Positions 36,854 through 45,565 are shown, numbered from the stretch's first letter. The stretch is DNA of 64,000 nt from Lacibacter sp. H375 (GCF_037892425.1 NZ_JBBKTT010000001.1:1674001-1738000); one strand, 5' to 3'. Numbers and translations are program-made. The notes: generated by a model from the sequence alone, not told the origin.

Positions 36854-37407
36854 TGAATACTCGTCTGGATAAATATGATAACAGCTGGTATAATCCAGGT
36901 CGATCGGGAGTCGTTCGATCTATTTGGTTTTTTATGAGTGTGTTATTTGTTCAATGCAGTTGGAATCCTTTGTCATCAATACGGATATTTTTATTGCGTT
37001 TGTTTGGTGCAAAAATTGGAAATGGTGTTACCATTAAACCAGGTGTATATATCAAATATCCATGGTTATTATCAGTCGGCAATTCAGTTTGGATCGGTGA
37101 GAATGTTTGGATAGATAATCTTGCACAAGTTACAATAGCAGATCATGTTTGTATTTCGCAAGGAGCCTACCTCTTGACCGGCAATCATGATTATACCAAA
37201 TCGACTTTTGATTTGATGGTGAAACCGATTGATCTGAAAGAGGGAGTTTGGATCGGGGCGAAATCAATTGTATGCCCCGGTGTTACATGTCAATCTCATT
37301 CTGTTTTATCAGTTGGTTCAGTTGCACGTTCTGAATTGGCACCCTATAAAATTTACAGCGGTAATCCTGCAGTAGAAGTAAAAGACAGGATCATACACAC
37401 TTCATGA
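36853..37407 (+). CDS. wcaF: WcaF-type acetyltransferase
   Basis: The 184-residue protein resembles colanic-acid acetyltransferase WcaF. It has YDNSWYNPGRS near 8-18, a short hydrophobic region, LFGAKIGNGVTIKPGV and the beta-helix repeats VGNSVWIGENVWI and LKEGVWIGAKSIVCPG. LTGNHDYTK near 112 carries the catalytic histidine. It should O-acetylate a sugar of the growing glycan. It overlaps both neighbours (TAATG, ATGA). Confidence 0.85.
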   Translation: MNTRLDKYDNSWYNPGRSGVVRSIWFFMSVLFVQCSWNPLSSIRIFLLRLFGAKIGNGVTIKPGVYIKYPWLLSVGNSVWIGENVWIDNLAQVTIADHVCISQGAYLLTGNHDYTKSTFDLMVKPIDLKEGVWIGAKSIVCPGVTCQSHSVLSVGSVARSELAPYKIYSGNPAVEVKDRIIHTS

Positions 37408-38171
37408 AAGTCTCCATCATCACAGTAGTTTACAACCGGGCTTCAACAATTGAACGGGCCATCCGTTCGGTGCTCAATCAATCATACAAGAACATTGAGT
37501 ATGTGATTGTGGATGGAAAATCGAGTGATGGAACAATGGCTGTGGTTGATCAATATAGAGACCGGATTGCAACTGTTATTTGTGAGAAGGATCATGGTAT
37601 GTATGATGCGCTGAATAAAGGGATCAAAGCAGCAACAGGTGATATTGTTGGCATTCTTCATGCAGATGATGAGTTTACCAATGAAACGATTATTCAGCAG
37701 ATCGTTGAAAAATTTCAGAGTAACTCAGTGATCGATGCGATCTATGGTGATGTCGGATTTGTGCAACCGGGACAGGAACATAAAATTGTCCGCTATTATT
37801 CTTCAGCTATTTTCAAAACCAACCTGTTCAAATTTGGTTTTATGCCGGCGCATCCAACGTTCTTCTGTTACCGCCGCTTTTTTGAACAATTTGGTTACTA
37901 CCGTACTGATTTGGAAATTGCAGCCGATTTTGATCTGCTCTTACGCTTTTTAAGAAAGCACCAATTATTTACAGTTTATATTCCTGAAATGCTGGTGCGG
38001 ATGAATATGGGAGGCAAGAGTACAAACGGCATCAGCAGTACCATCAAGATCAATAAAGAATTGAAGCAGATTCTTTCGGAACATAAATTGCCATCGAGTT
38101 ACATAAGGCTGTACTCCAGGTATTTTATCAAGGTGAGTGAGTTTTTGAGAACGAAGAAAGCTAAGAGTTAA
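37404..38171 (+). CDS. Family 2 glycosyltransferase (WcaE-like)
   Basis: The 255-residue GT-A enzyme has VSIITVVYNRASTIERAIR near 2-20, IVDGKSSDGTM near 37-47, EKDHGMYDALNKG and LHADDEF near 90-96. The layout fits the WcaE/WbbD-like transferases that sit beside wcaF in colanic-acid-type loci. It ends a run of coupled genes; 172 bases of purine-rich repeat-like sequence follow before gmd. Confidence 0.87.
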   Translation: MKVSIITVVYNRASTIERAIRSVLNQSYKNIEYVIVDGKSSDGTMAVVDQYRDRIATVICEKDHGMYDALNKGIKAATGDIVGILHADDEFTNETIIQQIVEKFQSNSVIDAIYGDVGFVQPGQEHKIVRYYSSAIFKTNLFKFGFMPAHPTFFCYRRFFEQFGYYRTDLEIAADFDLLLRFLRKHQLFTVYIPEMLVRMNMGGKSTNGISSTIKINKELKQILSEHKLPSSYIRLYSRYFIKVSEFLRTKKAKS

Positions 38172-38343
38172 AAGATGGAAGGGAGGAAAAGAGGGTGATT
38201 AGGTGTTGGGAATTGGGGATTTGGAATTGGTAGTTAGGAATGGGGGGATCTGGAAGTACAAAAAGAAGATTGTGAGATAAGTATATGGGTATAAAAGTAG
38301 ATAAGTAAAACATTACGACTAACATAAATCACGAAAAACAATA
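38172..38343. repeat. G-rich intergenic degenerate repeat
   Basis: The stretch 38180-38250 is a string of GGAATT-like and GGGG runs, for example TTGGGAATTGGGGATTTGG, on the + strand with few C. No reading frame is convincing. It resembles decayed short tandem repeats that collect between transcription units; the promoter for gmd is likely in the A+T-rich part after 38280, though no box is clear. Confidence 0.5.
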
Positions 38344-39456
38344 ATGAAAAAAGCATTAATTACAGGTATTACAGGACAGGATGGTGCTTACCTTTCTGAT
38401 CTTTTGTTGAAGAAAGGATATGAAGTGCATGGTATCAAACGCAGAACATCTTTGTTCAATACTGATCGTATCGATCACCTGTATGAAGATCCGCATATCG
38501 ACAACCGTCATTTTGTGTTGCATTATGGTGATCTTACCGACAGCACCAATCTCATTCGCATTATACAGGAAGTACAGCCCGATGAAATTTACAACCTCGG
38601 TGCGATGAGTCATGTAAAAGTGAGTTTTGATATCCCAGAATACACAGCTAACACCGATGCAGTTGGTACACTACGTATATTAGAAGCAGTACGTTTGCTT
38701 GGTCTTACCGAGAAGACAAGAATTTACCAGGCCTCTACTTCTGAGTTATATGGATTGGTACAGGAAGTTCCTCAAACGGAACGAACGCCCTTCTATCCAC
38801 GTTCTCCCTATGCTGTAGCAAAAATGTATGGCTTCTGGATCACGGTGAACTATCGTGAAGCGTATAACATGTATGCATGTAATGGTATTTTGTTCAATCA
38901 TGAATCACCATTGCGTGGTGAAACATTTGTCACAAGAAAAATCACCCGTGCAGTTGCAAAAATTGCTTTGGGGATGCAGGATAAGTTATGGTTGGGTAAT
39001 CTTAATGCTCAGCGTGACTGGGGTCATGCAAAAGATTATGTGGAAGCTATGTGGCTGATGCTTCAGCAGGATGGTCCTGAAGATTTTGTGATTGCAACCG
39101 GTGTTACCACTCCTGTTCGTGAGTTTGTACGTCTGGCATTTGCCGAAGTAGGTATCGAAATTGAATTTAAAGGCGAGGGTGTTGATGAAAAGGGAATTGT
39201 AAAAAGTTGTTCGAATGCTGCTTATCAACTGAGCATCGGTACAGAAGTAGTAGCTGTTGATCCACGGTATTTCCGTCCAACTGAAGTGGAGTTATTGATT
39301 GGCGATCCTACAAAAGCAAATACGAAGTTAGGTTGGAAACCAAAATACGATCTTAACGGTTTGGTGCAGGAAATGGTAGCGGCAGATCTTGATATTTTCA
39401 AGCGTGAAAAATTATTGCACGAAAGTGGTTACAAGATCAAAAACCAATTTGAATAA
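38344..39456 (+). CDS. gmd: GDP-mannose 4,6-dehydratase
   Basis: The 370-residue short-chain dehydrogenase makes GDP-4-keto-6-deoxymannose from GDP-mannose. [19 protein letters not shown] near 4-22 is the NADP-binding motif, [14 protein letters not shown] follows, and [11 protein letters not shown] precedes the catalytic Y-x3-K in [10 protein letters not shown] near 158-168. Length matches the family. It overlaps the next gene by one base, so the two enzymes of GDP-fucose synthesis are made together. Confidence 0.97.
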   Translation: MKKALITGITGQDGAYLSDLLLKKGYEVHGIKRRTSLFNTDRIDHLYEDPHIDNRHFVLHYGDLTDSTNLIRIIQEVQPDEIYNLGAMSHVKVSFDIPEYTANTDAVGTLRILEAVRLLGLTEKTRIYQASTSELYGLVQEVPQTERTPFYPRSPYAVAKMYGFWITVNYREAYNMYACNGILFNHESPLRGETFVTRKITRAVAKIALGMQDKLWLGNLNAQRDWGHAKDYVEAMWLMLQQDGPEDFVIATGVTTPVREFVRLAFAEVGIEIEFKGEGVDEKGIVKSCSNAAYQLSIGTEVVAVDPRYFRPTEVELLIGDPTKANTKLGWKPKYDLNGLVQEMVAADLDIFKREKLLHESGYKIKNQFE

Positions 39457-40385
39457 TGGAGAAGAAAGATAAAATATATGTGGCGGGTCACCGAGGTATG
39501 GTTGGTTCTGCGATTGTGCGTAAGCTGCAGCAGGAAGGGTTTGATAATTTAGTAGTACGCACTTCTGCTGAGCTTGATCTGCGTAACCAGGAATCGGTTG
39601 ATGTGTTCTTCAAAGAATACAAACCCGATTATGTGTTTATGGCTGCAGCAAAAGTGGGTGGTATTGTGGCGAATAATACTTACCGTGCTGAGTTTTTATA
39701 TGATAACCTGATGATCCAGAATAATGTGATTCATTCATCTTACAAACACAGCGTATCAAAATTGTTATTCCTTGGTTCATCCTGCATCTATCCAAAATTT
39801 GCAGAGCAACCTATCAAAGAAGAATACCTGCTCACGGGAACGTTAGAGCAAACCAACGAGCCTTACGCCATTGCAAAAATTGCAGGCTTAAAATTATGTG
39901 AAGCGTACCGCAGCCAGTATGGAAGCAATTTTATTTCGGCCATGCCAACAAATCTGTATGGTCCGAATGATAATTACGATCTGCAGAATTCTCATGTACT
40001 GCCGGCATTGCTTCGCAAAATGATCGTAGCGAAACGTACACAGCAAACTGCGGTTGAAATTTGGGGGTCGGGTACACCACGCCGTGAGTTTCTGCATGTG
40101 GATGATCTTGCTGATGCCTGTTTCTTTTTAATGCAGGAGTATGACGGAACAGAGTGGATGAATATTGGTGTGGGTGAAGATGTATCCATCAAAGAACTGG
40201 CAGAACTTATTAAAGATATTGTTGGTTACGAAGGTGAATTACAATTCAATACTTCAAAACCCGACGGCACACCACGTAAGTTACTCGATGTTTCTAAACT
40301 GCAGAACCGTGGCTGGAAAGCGAAGATTGGTTTGAGAGAAGGAATTCAGAATGTATATGAAGAGGTAAAGTCGTTGCCGTTTTAG
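39456..40385 (+). CDS. fcl: GDP-L-fucose synthase
   Basis: The 309-residue enzyme epimerises and reduces the product of Gmd to GDP-L-fucose. The NADP motif [13 protein letters not shown] is near 9-21, [10 protein letters not shown] near 105-114 carries the catalytic serine and cysteine and [13 protein letters not shown] holds the Y-x3-K pair. The gene pair implies that L-fucose, or a sugar derived from it, is in the polysaccharide. GDP-mannose supply genes are not in the window. Confidence 0.97.
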   Translation: MEKKDKIYVAGHRGMVGSAIVRKLQQEGFDNLVVRTSAELDLRNQESVDVFFKEYKPDYVFMAAAKVGGIVANNTYRAEFLYDNLMIQNNVIHSSYKHSVSKLLFLGSSCIYPKFAEQPIKEEYLLTGTLEQTNEPYAIAKIAGLKLCEAYRSQYGSNFISAMPTNLYGPNDNYDLQNSHVLPALLRKMIVAKRTQQTAVEIWGSGTPRREFLHVDDLADACFFLMQEYDGTEWMNIGVGEDVSIKELAELIKDIVGYEGELQFNTSKPDGTPRKLLDVSKLQNRGWKAKIGLREGIQNVYEEVKSLPF

Positions 40386-40393
40386 GGAAGGAA

Positions 40394-40449
40394 AAGGTGC
40401 AAGGCACAAGGCACAAGGAACAAGAGAGAAGGCACAAGGCACAAGGTGC
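40394..40449 (+). repeat. Seven-base tandem repeat, eight units
   Basis: Eight in-register units of seven bases follow the fcl stop: AAGGTGC, AAGGCAC, AAGGCAC, AAGGAAC, AAGAGAG, AAGGCAC, AAGGCAC, AAGGTGC. The order is nearly symmetric around the middle. It lies between fcl and the phosphatase gene and adds a false N-terminal extension to that gene's frame. It is a minisatellite-like element, not a CRISPR array. Confidence 0.85.
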
Positions 40450-40468
40450 AAGAAGTAAGTATAAAACA

Positions 40469-41221
40469 ATGTTTGGATTATTTAAAAAGAAGAAAGAAGA
40501 ACAGCCTGCTAACCTGGTGATCGATTACAGCGGGTTAGGTATTGATATGCATTCGCATCTCTTGCCGGGTATTGATGATGGTTCTCCTGATGCTGTAACT
40601 TCTGTGCGCTATATTAAAAAAATGATGGGGCTGGGCTATCGTAAATTCATCACTACGCCACATATTTATCCCGACCTGTATCCAAACACCAGGGAAACAA
40701 TTACAGCAGCACTGCAGGTATTAAAAACAAAACTGCAGGAAGAACAGGTTGATGTAGAAGTGCATGCGGCCGCAGAATATTTTATTGATGATCTGTTTGC
40801 AGATCGTTTGAATAATGATGAGCAGCTGTTGACAATCCACAAGAACTTTGTACTGGTTGAAATATCGTTCATGCAGGCACCTTCCGATCTGAAGAATGTA
40901 TTATTCGACTTAATTGTAAAAGGCTATCAACCTGTGCTTGCACATCCTGAGCGATATAATTATTATCATTCAAGAAAAGAGGCGTATCACCGGTTTAAAG
41001 ACCAGGGCTGTTTGTTGCAGGTAAATCTACTTTCGTTAAGTGGTTATTATGGTAAGAGTGTGCAGGAAGCAGCCCATTACCTGGTAGATCACAAACTGGT
41101 TGATCTTATTGGCACCGATCTTCATCACGAGCGTCATCTTGAAGCTATGCAGCATCCCCAATTAATGGCAGATGTGCAAAGAGCTTTAAACACAAATCAT
41201 CTTCTCAACGCTACCCTTTAA
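40469..41221 (+). CDS. CpsB/YwqE-type protein-tyrosine phosphatase (PHP domain)
   Basis: The ATG at 40469 gives a 250-residue protein; an upstream in-frame ATG at 40397 lies before the tandem repeat and would only add repeat-encoded residues. The PHP metal motifs are complete: DMHSHLLPGIDDG near 26-38, TTPHIYPDLY near 62-71, a central Glu in AAEYF, LAHPERY and GTDLHHERH near the end. Relatives remove phosphate from BY-kinases that control capsule chain length. No such kinase is in the window, so its target is inferred from family knowledge. Confidence 0.9.
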   Translation: MFGLFKKKKEEQPANLVIDYSGLGIDMHSHLLPGIDDGSPDAVTSVRYIKKMMGLGYRKFITTPHIYPDLYPNTRETITAALQVLKTKLQEEQVDVEVHAAAEYFIDDLFADRLNNDEQLLTIHKNFVLVEISFMQAPSDLKNVLFDLIVKGYQPVLAHPERYNYYHSRKEAYHRFKDQGCLLQVNLLSLSGYYGKSVQEAAHYLVDHKLVDLIGTDLHHERHLEAMQHPQLMADVQRALNTNHLLNATL

Positions 41222-41226
41222 CCTGT

Positions 41227-42426
41227 TTGAACAAACCACGCTTATTAATTATTCTGAACCGTTTGGCTGTTGGTGGGCCGGCTTTTAATGTAATTAGCGG
41301 AGCGGCTGCATTAAGTAATGAGTTTGAAATATTGTTGCTAGCGGGCGAACCTGATGTTGATGAACAACCAGCTGATTATTTACTCGATCAATACAAAGGT
41401 TTTCAGTTTCAGAAGATCAACTCTCTAAAACGTTCCGTACTACCAGGTACAGATTTGCGTGCTTACAAAGAAGTAAAACAGGCTATCAGGAAATTTCAAC
41501 CGCAGATTGTGCATACACACGGTGCAAAGCCAGGTGTACTTGGCAGGCTGGCGGCTTATCGTTCAAACGTGCCCGTTATTGTTCATACGTTTCATGGGCA
41601 CGTGTTTCATTCCTATTTTTCAGGGTTCGTTTCTAAAAGTATTGTTCGTATAGAGCAATGGCTCGCTGGTTTTTCTTCGGCAATAGTAGCCATCAGCGAA
41701 ACACTGAAAGAGGAGCTGACGAACAAATACAAGATTGCGTCGGCAAGTAAAATAAAACTCATCAGGCTTGGTATTGATACAACACAGTTTTATGATGAAG
41801 ACGGAAGCAAGAGAAGTCATTTCCGTAACGAGTTCAATTTGTCAAGTGATACAATCGCCATCGGCATTGTTGGTCGGTTGGTTCCGGTAAAAAATCATCG
41901 ACTGTTTATTGAAACTGCAGCACAGATATTAAGGAAGAACGGGAATAATAAAAATCTTCAATTTTTTATTGTGGGTGATGGAACAGGCCGTACATCGCTG
42001 CAACAACTCATCCATTCAAAGCAATTGACATTTGCAAATGCTGGTTCACCTGATAACAGCAGTGCAAACTTCATCTTCACTTCATGGCGGAAAGATATGG
42101 ATGCTGTGTATGCCGGTTTAGACATTGTTATGCTGACATCTCTCAATGAAGGGACACCTGTTTCTATCATGGAAGCAATGGCAGCAGGTCGTTCTGTACT
42201 ATCAACAAATGTTGGCGGTATTTCTGAACTGATCACAACCGGGCAAACAGGATTGCTGGCTTCCAACGAAACTGAATTAGCTGCAGGCTTATCTTCTCTC
42301 ATTGAAAATGCAAAGCTTCGTGAGCAATTTTCAATTGCAGCAGCAAAGGATGCAGCCCGATTTTCTAAGTCGGCCGAGCTGGAAGCATTGTCCTCACTTT
42401 ACCATTCCCTGCTTCGTTCTGCCTGA
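41227..42426 (+). CDS. Family 4 glycosyltransferase
   Basis: The 399-residue enzyme starts at a TTG six bases after the phosphatase stop; LLIILNRLAVGGPAFNV at the start matches a GT4 opening. HTHGAKPGVLGRLAA and HTFHGHVFHSYF mark the acceptor domain, GIVGRLVPVKNHRLFIETA the donor domain, and SLNEGTPVSIMEAMAAGRS the EX7E acids. It is the last gene of the glycan locus before the carotenoid regulator. Confidence 0.9.
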   Translation: MNKPRLLIILNRLAVGGPAFNVISGAAALSNEFEILLLAGEPDVDEQPADYLLDQYKGFQFQKINSLKRSVLPGTDLRAYKEVKQAIRKFQPQIVHTHGAKPGVLGRLAAYRSNVPVIVHTFHGHVFHSYFSGFVSKSIVRIEQWLAGFSSAIVAISETLKEELTNKYKIASASKIKLIRLGIDTTQFYDEDGSKRSHFRNEFNLSSDTIAIGIVGRLVPVKNHRLFIETAAQILRKNGNNKNLQFFIVGDGTGRTSLQQLIHSKQLTFANAGSPDNSSANFIFTSWRKDMDAVYAGLDIVMLTSLNEGTPVSIMEAMAAGRSVLSTNVGGISELITTGQTGLLASNETELAAGLSSLIENAKLREQFSIAAAKDAARFSKSAELEALSSLYHSLLRSA

Positions 42427-42441
42427 TTTTGGGCAGTTTTC

Positions 42442-42457
42442 AGAACAATATTGTTCT
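42442..42457. promoter_or_regulatory. Perfect 16-base palindrome upstream of the carH-like gene
   Basis: AGAACAATATTGTTCT is a perfect palindrome 51 bases before the regulator start. A nested outer pair TTCAG/CTGAA spans 42439-42466. It may be an operator for a dimeric regulator, possibly the gene's own product, or a weak terminator of the upstream glycan operon, since T-rich sequence follows after the outer arm. Confidence 0.45.
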
Positions 42458-42507
42458 CTCCTGAACTTTTTTGATTTGGATTTGTAATTTCCACGGAGAC
42501 AGACAAG

Positions 42508-43392
42508 ATGAACAAGTTTACCATTAAAGACCTCGAAAATCTGAGTGGCATTAAGGCCCACACGATCCGCATTTGGGAGCAACGTTATTCGTTCCTGAAG
42601 CCGCAACGTACGGCTACGAATATCCGTTATTACAGCAACCATGAGTTAAAAATGTTACTCAACATTTCGCTGCTCAATAAATACGGGTATAAGATCTCAC
42701 ACATCAACCGCATGAGCAATGATGAATTGCGGGACAAAACGCTCACACTCACAAGTGCAGAGGCTCAACAGGAGCGTATTGTAAATGAGCTTATTCAATA
42801 CATGATTGATGTTGAACTGGATGGCTTCGAAAAGGTTCTTGACCAATACATTCAGTTAAGAGGAGTTGAAAAAGCCATTACATATATCATCTTTCCTTTT
42901 TTGGAAAGGATCGGTATACTCTGGTTAACGGATCATATTAACCCGGCACAGGAACATCTTATCACAAATATCATCAGGCAAAAGCTGATCGTTGGTATCG
43001 ATAACGCTGTTACTCCGTTGTCGCTCAAAACAAAAATGCTTCTTTTTCTCCCCGAGAACGAGCATCATGAAATTGGATTACTGTTTCTGCAATACATGCT
43101 GAAGAACCGTGGGGTAAAAGTGATTTACCTGGGGGCGAATGTTCCGGTTAAAGACCTGGAGTATGTGGTGGAGCTGAAAAAACCGGATTATATCTATACT
43201 CATCTTACAACCGTTATCAAGGAGTTTAATTTTGATAAGTTCATCAATAATCTGAAACTGAGGTTTCCTCATCAGCAGATTGTCATCTCTGGTTTGATGG
43301 CCCAAACCTTTGAGAAAAAGCAAATGCCCTCCAATTTCCGTTTTCTTAAATCATTTGCAGAAGTAAATGAATTCATGGCAAGCCTAACTTAA
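42508..43392 (+). CDS. carH: MerR/CarH-like cobalamin-binding transcriptional regulator
   Basis: The 294-residue protein joins an N-terminal MerR helix-turn-helix (FTIKDLENLSGIKAHTIRIW near 4-23, WEQRYSFLKPQRT follows) to a C-terminal B12-binding module. A four-helix-bundle signature W-x9-EH is exact at W139 and E149-H150. The E-x-H-x-x-G form of the cobalamin motif is at 185-190, with His187 as probable lower ligand. CarH of Thermus and Myxococcus uses these residues to sense light with adenosylcobalamin and repress carotenoid genes. The residue after W139 is Leu, not the His that caps cobalt in Thermus CarH after light. The gene lies directly before the carotenoid unit. Confidence 0.85.
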   Translation: MNKFTIKDLENLSGIKAHTIRIWEQRYSFLKPQRTATNIRYYSNHELKMLLNISLLNKYGYKISHINRMSNDELRDKTLTLTSAEAQQERIVNELIQYMIDVELDGFEKVLDQYIQLRGVEKAITYIIFPFLERIGILWLTDHINPAQEHLITNIIRQKLIVGIDNAVTPLSLKTKMLLFLPENEHHEIGLLFLQYMLKNRGVKVIYLGANVPVKDLEYVVELKKPDYIYTHLTTVIKEFNFDKFINNLKLRFPHQQIVISGLMAQTFEKKQMPSNFRFLKSFAEVNEFMASLT

Positions 43393-43417
43393 TCTACAAA
43401 GCATAATTTATACGTAT

Positions 43418-43446
43418 ATCCCTCCGCACAACGGAGGGATTTTTTG
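43418..43446 (+). terminator. Rho-independent terminator after the carH-like gene
   Basis: ATCCCTCCG pairs perfectly with CGGAGGGAT around a five-base CACAA loop and is followed by six T. It isolates the regulator from the sigma-factor promoter just downstream. Confidence 0.93.
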
Positions 43447-43465
43447 TAACTGGCTGAACACAAAC

Positions 43466-43551
43466 TGTTTAATGTTTCGTAAAAAATATTAAACAAAAAT
43501 TTGGTAAACTCATGGTTGTTTGTTTAACTTTACAGTGTAATCAATTAAACA
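43466..43551. promoter_or_regulatory. Paired TGTTTAA/TTAAACA half-sites in the sigma-factor promoter
   Basis: Two inverted-repeat pairs are present. TGTTTAAT (43466-43473) and ATTAAACA (43488-43495) form a perfect eight-base inverted repeat with a 14-base spacer. TGTTTAA (43521-43527) and TTAAACA (43545-43551) form a second, 17 bases apart. The pairs repeat at about 56-base intervals. The third half-site overlaps the proposed -7 box, as expected for a repressor. The adjacent CarH-like protein is the obvious candidate binder. Confidence 0.65.
43500..43532 (+). promoter_or_regulatory. Candidate promoter of the ECF sigma gene
   Basis: TTTG at 43500-43503 and TAACTTTA at 43525-43532 resemble the Bacteroidota -33 and -7 boxes (TTTG and TAnnTTTG), with a 21-base spacer and one mismatch in the -7 box. 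The start codon follows 26 bases later. Confidence 0.5.
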
Positions 43552-43558
43552 AAATGTT

Positions 43559-44059
43559 ATGTCAACGGTAGAATTCAATCAAATGCTTTTGAACAACACT
43601 GATTTTCTGAAGCCCTTTGCTTTCACGCTCACACGGGATAATGAAACAGCTAAGGATTTGTTGCAGGAAACCATGTACCGGGCTTTATCGAACCGGGAAA
43701 AATATAATGTTGGTACAAACATTAAAGCATGGTTGTACACCATTATGCGTAACATTTTCATCAACAACTATCGCAGAAAGGTGAAACAAAACACCATTTT
43801 TGATTCTACCCCAAACGATTTTTTTATCGATTACCAGCAGGCAACAGTTTCGAATGATGCGGAGTCTGCTTTAAAGATGAAAGAAATACAGGCCGCTGTT
43901 CACCAGCTTCCAGATATTTTCAAGAGTCCTTTCATGCTTTATTTCGAAGGGTTTAAATACCACGAAATAGCACATGTTCTCAATGAGCCCTTAGGTACAA
44001 TCAAGAGTCGTATTCATTTTGCTCGTAAATTGTTGAAGGAACAGATCAGCAGAAATTAA
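43559..44059 (+). CDS. ECF-type RNA polymerase sigma factor
   Basis: The 166-residue protein has the two ECF domains. Region 2 covers about 20-75 with ETAKDLLQETMYRAL and KAWLYTIMRNIFINNYRR; region 4 covers about 110-160 with LPDIFKSPFMLYFEG and the helix-turn-helix YHEIAHVLNEPLGTIKSRI. No anti-sigma gene is adjacent. It starts the carotenoid unit and is twelve bases from crtI, so its level probably follows the putative CarH-like repressor. It may direct polymerase to carotenoid or photoprotection promoters. Confidence 0.92.
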   Translation: MSTVEFNQMLLNNTDFLKPFAFTLTRDNETAKDLLQETMYRALSNREKYNVGTNIKAWLYTIMRNIFINNYRRKVKQNTIFDSTPNDFFIDYQQATVSNDAESALKMKEIQAAVHQLPDIFKSPFMLYFEGFKYHEIAHVLNEPLGTIKSRIHFARKLLKEQISRN

Positions 44060-44070
44060 ATCTTCACAAC

Positions 44071-45561
44071 TTGGCTCAACAAGCACTCGTTATTGGCAGC
44101 GGCTTTGCCGGCATGTCCGTGGCTACCTTTCTTGCTCATGAAGGATGGGACGTTACGGTTTTAGAAAAACATGATCAACCTGGCGGCAGGGCAAGGCAGC
44201 TGAAAGCCGATGGATTTACATTTGATATGGGCCCAAGCTGGTACTGGATGCCTGATGTGTTCGAACACTATTTCAACCAGTTTGGGAAAAAGGTGAGTGA
44301 TTATTACGAGCTGAAAAGACTCGATCCTTCCTACCGCATTTATTATTCCAACGACGTAGTTGATATTCCCGCTGATTACAATGCCATGAAAACCCTGTTC
44401 GAAACAATTGAACCGGGTGCAGGTAAACGGCTCGATCAGTTTATGGATGAAGCGGCATATAAATATGAAGTGGGTATTCAAAAGCTTGTGTACAAACCCG
44501 GCTTATCGGTAACGGAGTTTGCAGACATGGATCTCATGAAAGGCATTTTTAAATTAGATGTCTTTGCTTCCATGAAAACACATGTTCGAAAATATTTTTC
44601 TGATCCACGCTTGAGGGAACTTATGGAATTTCCTGTTCTTTTTTTAGGAGCATTGCCTGAAAAGATTCCTGCTCTTTATAGTTTGATGAATTATGCCGAT
44701 GTAAAGCTGGGTACTTGGTATCCCATGGGTGGTATGTACGAGATCGTAAAAGCAATGCACCGATTGGCCGAAGAAAAAGGCGTGAAATTTTTATTCAACC
44801 ACAATGTTGAAAGCATAACAACATCCGATGAAGTAGCAACAGGAGTTGTAGCAAACGAAACCTACTTTGAAGCTGATGTAGTGATCAGCGGAGCAGATTA
44901 TCACTTCACCGATACCCATTTATTAAAACATCATTACCAGGGTTATTCAGAAGCATATTGGAACAACCGTGTAATGGCACCTTCCTGTCTGCTCTATTAT
45001 GTAGGCATCAACAAACGGTTAACCAATTTGCCTCATCACAGTTTATTCTTCGATACCAATTTTGAAAAACATGGCCAGGAAATTTATGATGATCCGAAGT
45101 GGCCAACTGAACCGTTGTTTTATGTAAGTGCAACAACTGTTACCGATTCTTCAGGTGCTCCTGAAGGTTGCGAAAATCTTTTCTTCCTTATTCCGGTTGC
45201 TTCAGGTTTAAAAGGCGATACGGAAGAAATAAGGGATCAATATTTCCAGCAAATAATTCAGCGTTTTGAGCAACGTATCGGTGAACCAATTCTTGATTCT
45301 ATTGTTTATAAAAGATCGTATTCAGTTAGCGATTTCGTTTCTGATTACAACGCATTCCGTGGAAATGCGTACGGACTGGCAAATACACTGATGCAGACGG
45401 CTATTTTAAAACCATCCTGCCGAAGTAAAAAAGTAACCAACCTGTTTTATACGGGTCAGTTAACAGTTCCTGGTCCGGGAGTGCCGCCAAGTTTGATCAG
45501 TGGAGAAGTAGTAGCAAAGCTGGTAAATAAACAATTCGCTAAGAAAAAGCAACACAGTTGA
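44071..45561 (+). CDS. crtI: Phytoene desaturase
   Basis: The 496-residue FAD enzyme converts phytoene to lycopene by successive dehydrogenation. The dinucleotide motif ALVIGSGFAGMSVA is at 5-18, LEKHDQPGGRARQ follows, and the C-terminal carotenoid-oxidase signature TGQLTVPGPGVPPSLISG is near 468. It starts at a TTG, because the residues right after it are the conserved FAD strand. It lies five bases before crtB. A second CrtI-family member at 46950 probably acts later in the pathway. Confidence 0.95.
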   Translation: MAQQALVIGSGFAGMSVATFLAHEGWDVTVLEKHDQPGGRARQLKADGFTFDMGPSWYWMPDVFEHYFNQFGKKVSDYYELKRLDPSYRIYYSNDVVDIPADYNAMKTLFETIEPGAGKRLDQFMDEAAYKYEVGIQKLVYKPGLSVTEFADMDLMKGIFKLDVFASMKTHVRKYFSDPRLRELMEFPVLFLGALPEKIPALYSLMNYADVKLGTWYPMGGMYEIVKAMHRLAEEKGVKFLFNHNVESITTSDEVATGVVANETYFEADVVISGADYHFTDTHLLKHHYQGYSEAYWNNRVMAPSCLLYYVGINKRLTNLPHHSLFFDTNFEKHGQEIYDDPKWPTEPLFYVSATTVTDSSGAPEGCENLFFLIPVASGLKGDTEEIRDQYFQQIIQRFEQRIGEPILDSIVYKRSYSVSDFVSDYNAFRGNAYGLANTLMQTAILKPSCRSKKVTNLFYTGQLTVPGPGVPPSLISGEVVAKLVNKQFAKKKQHS

Positions 45562-45565
45562 GCTT

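Noticed and set aside
40394-40449. Possible CRISPR array
   Set aside because: Units are seven bases without spacers and no cas gene is near, so it is a simple tandem repeat.
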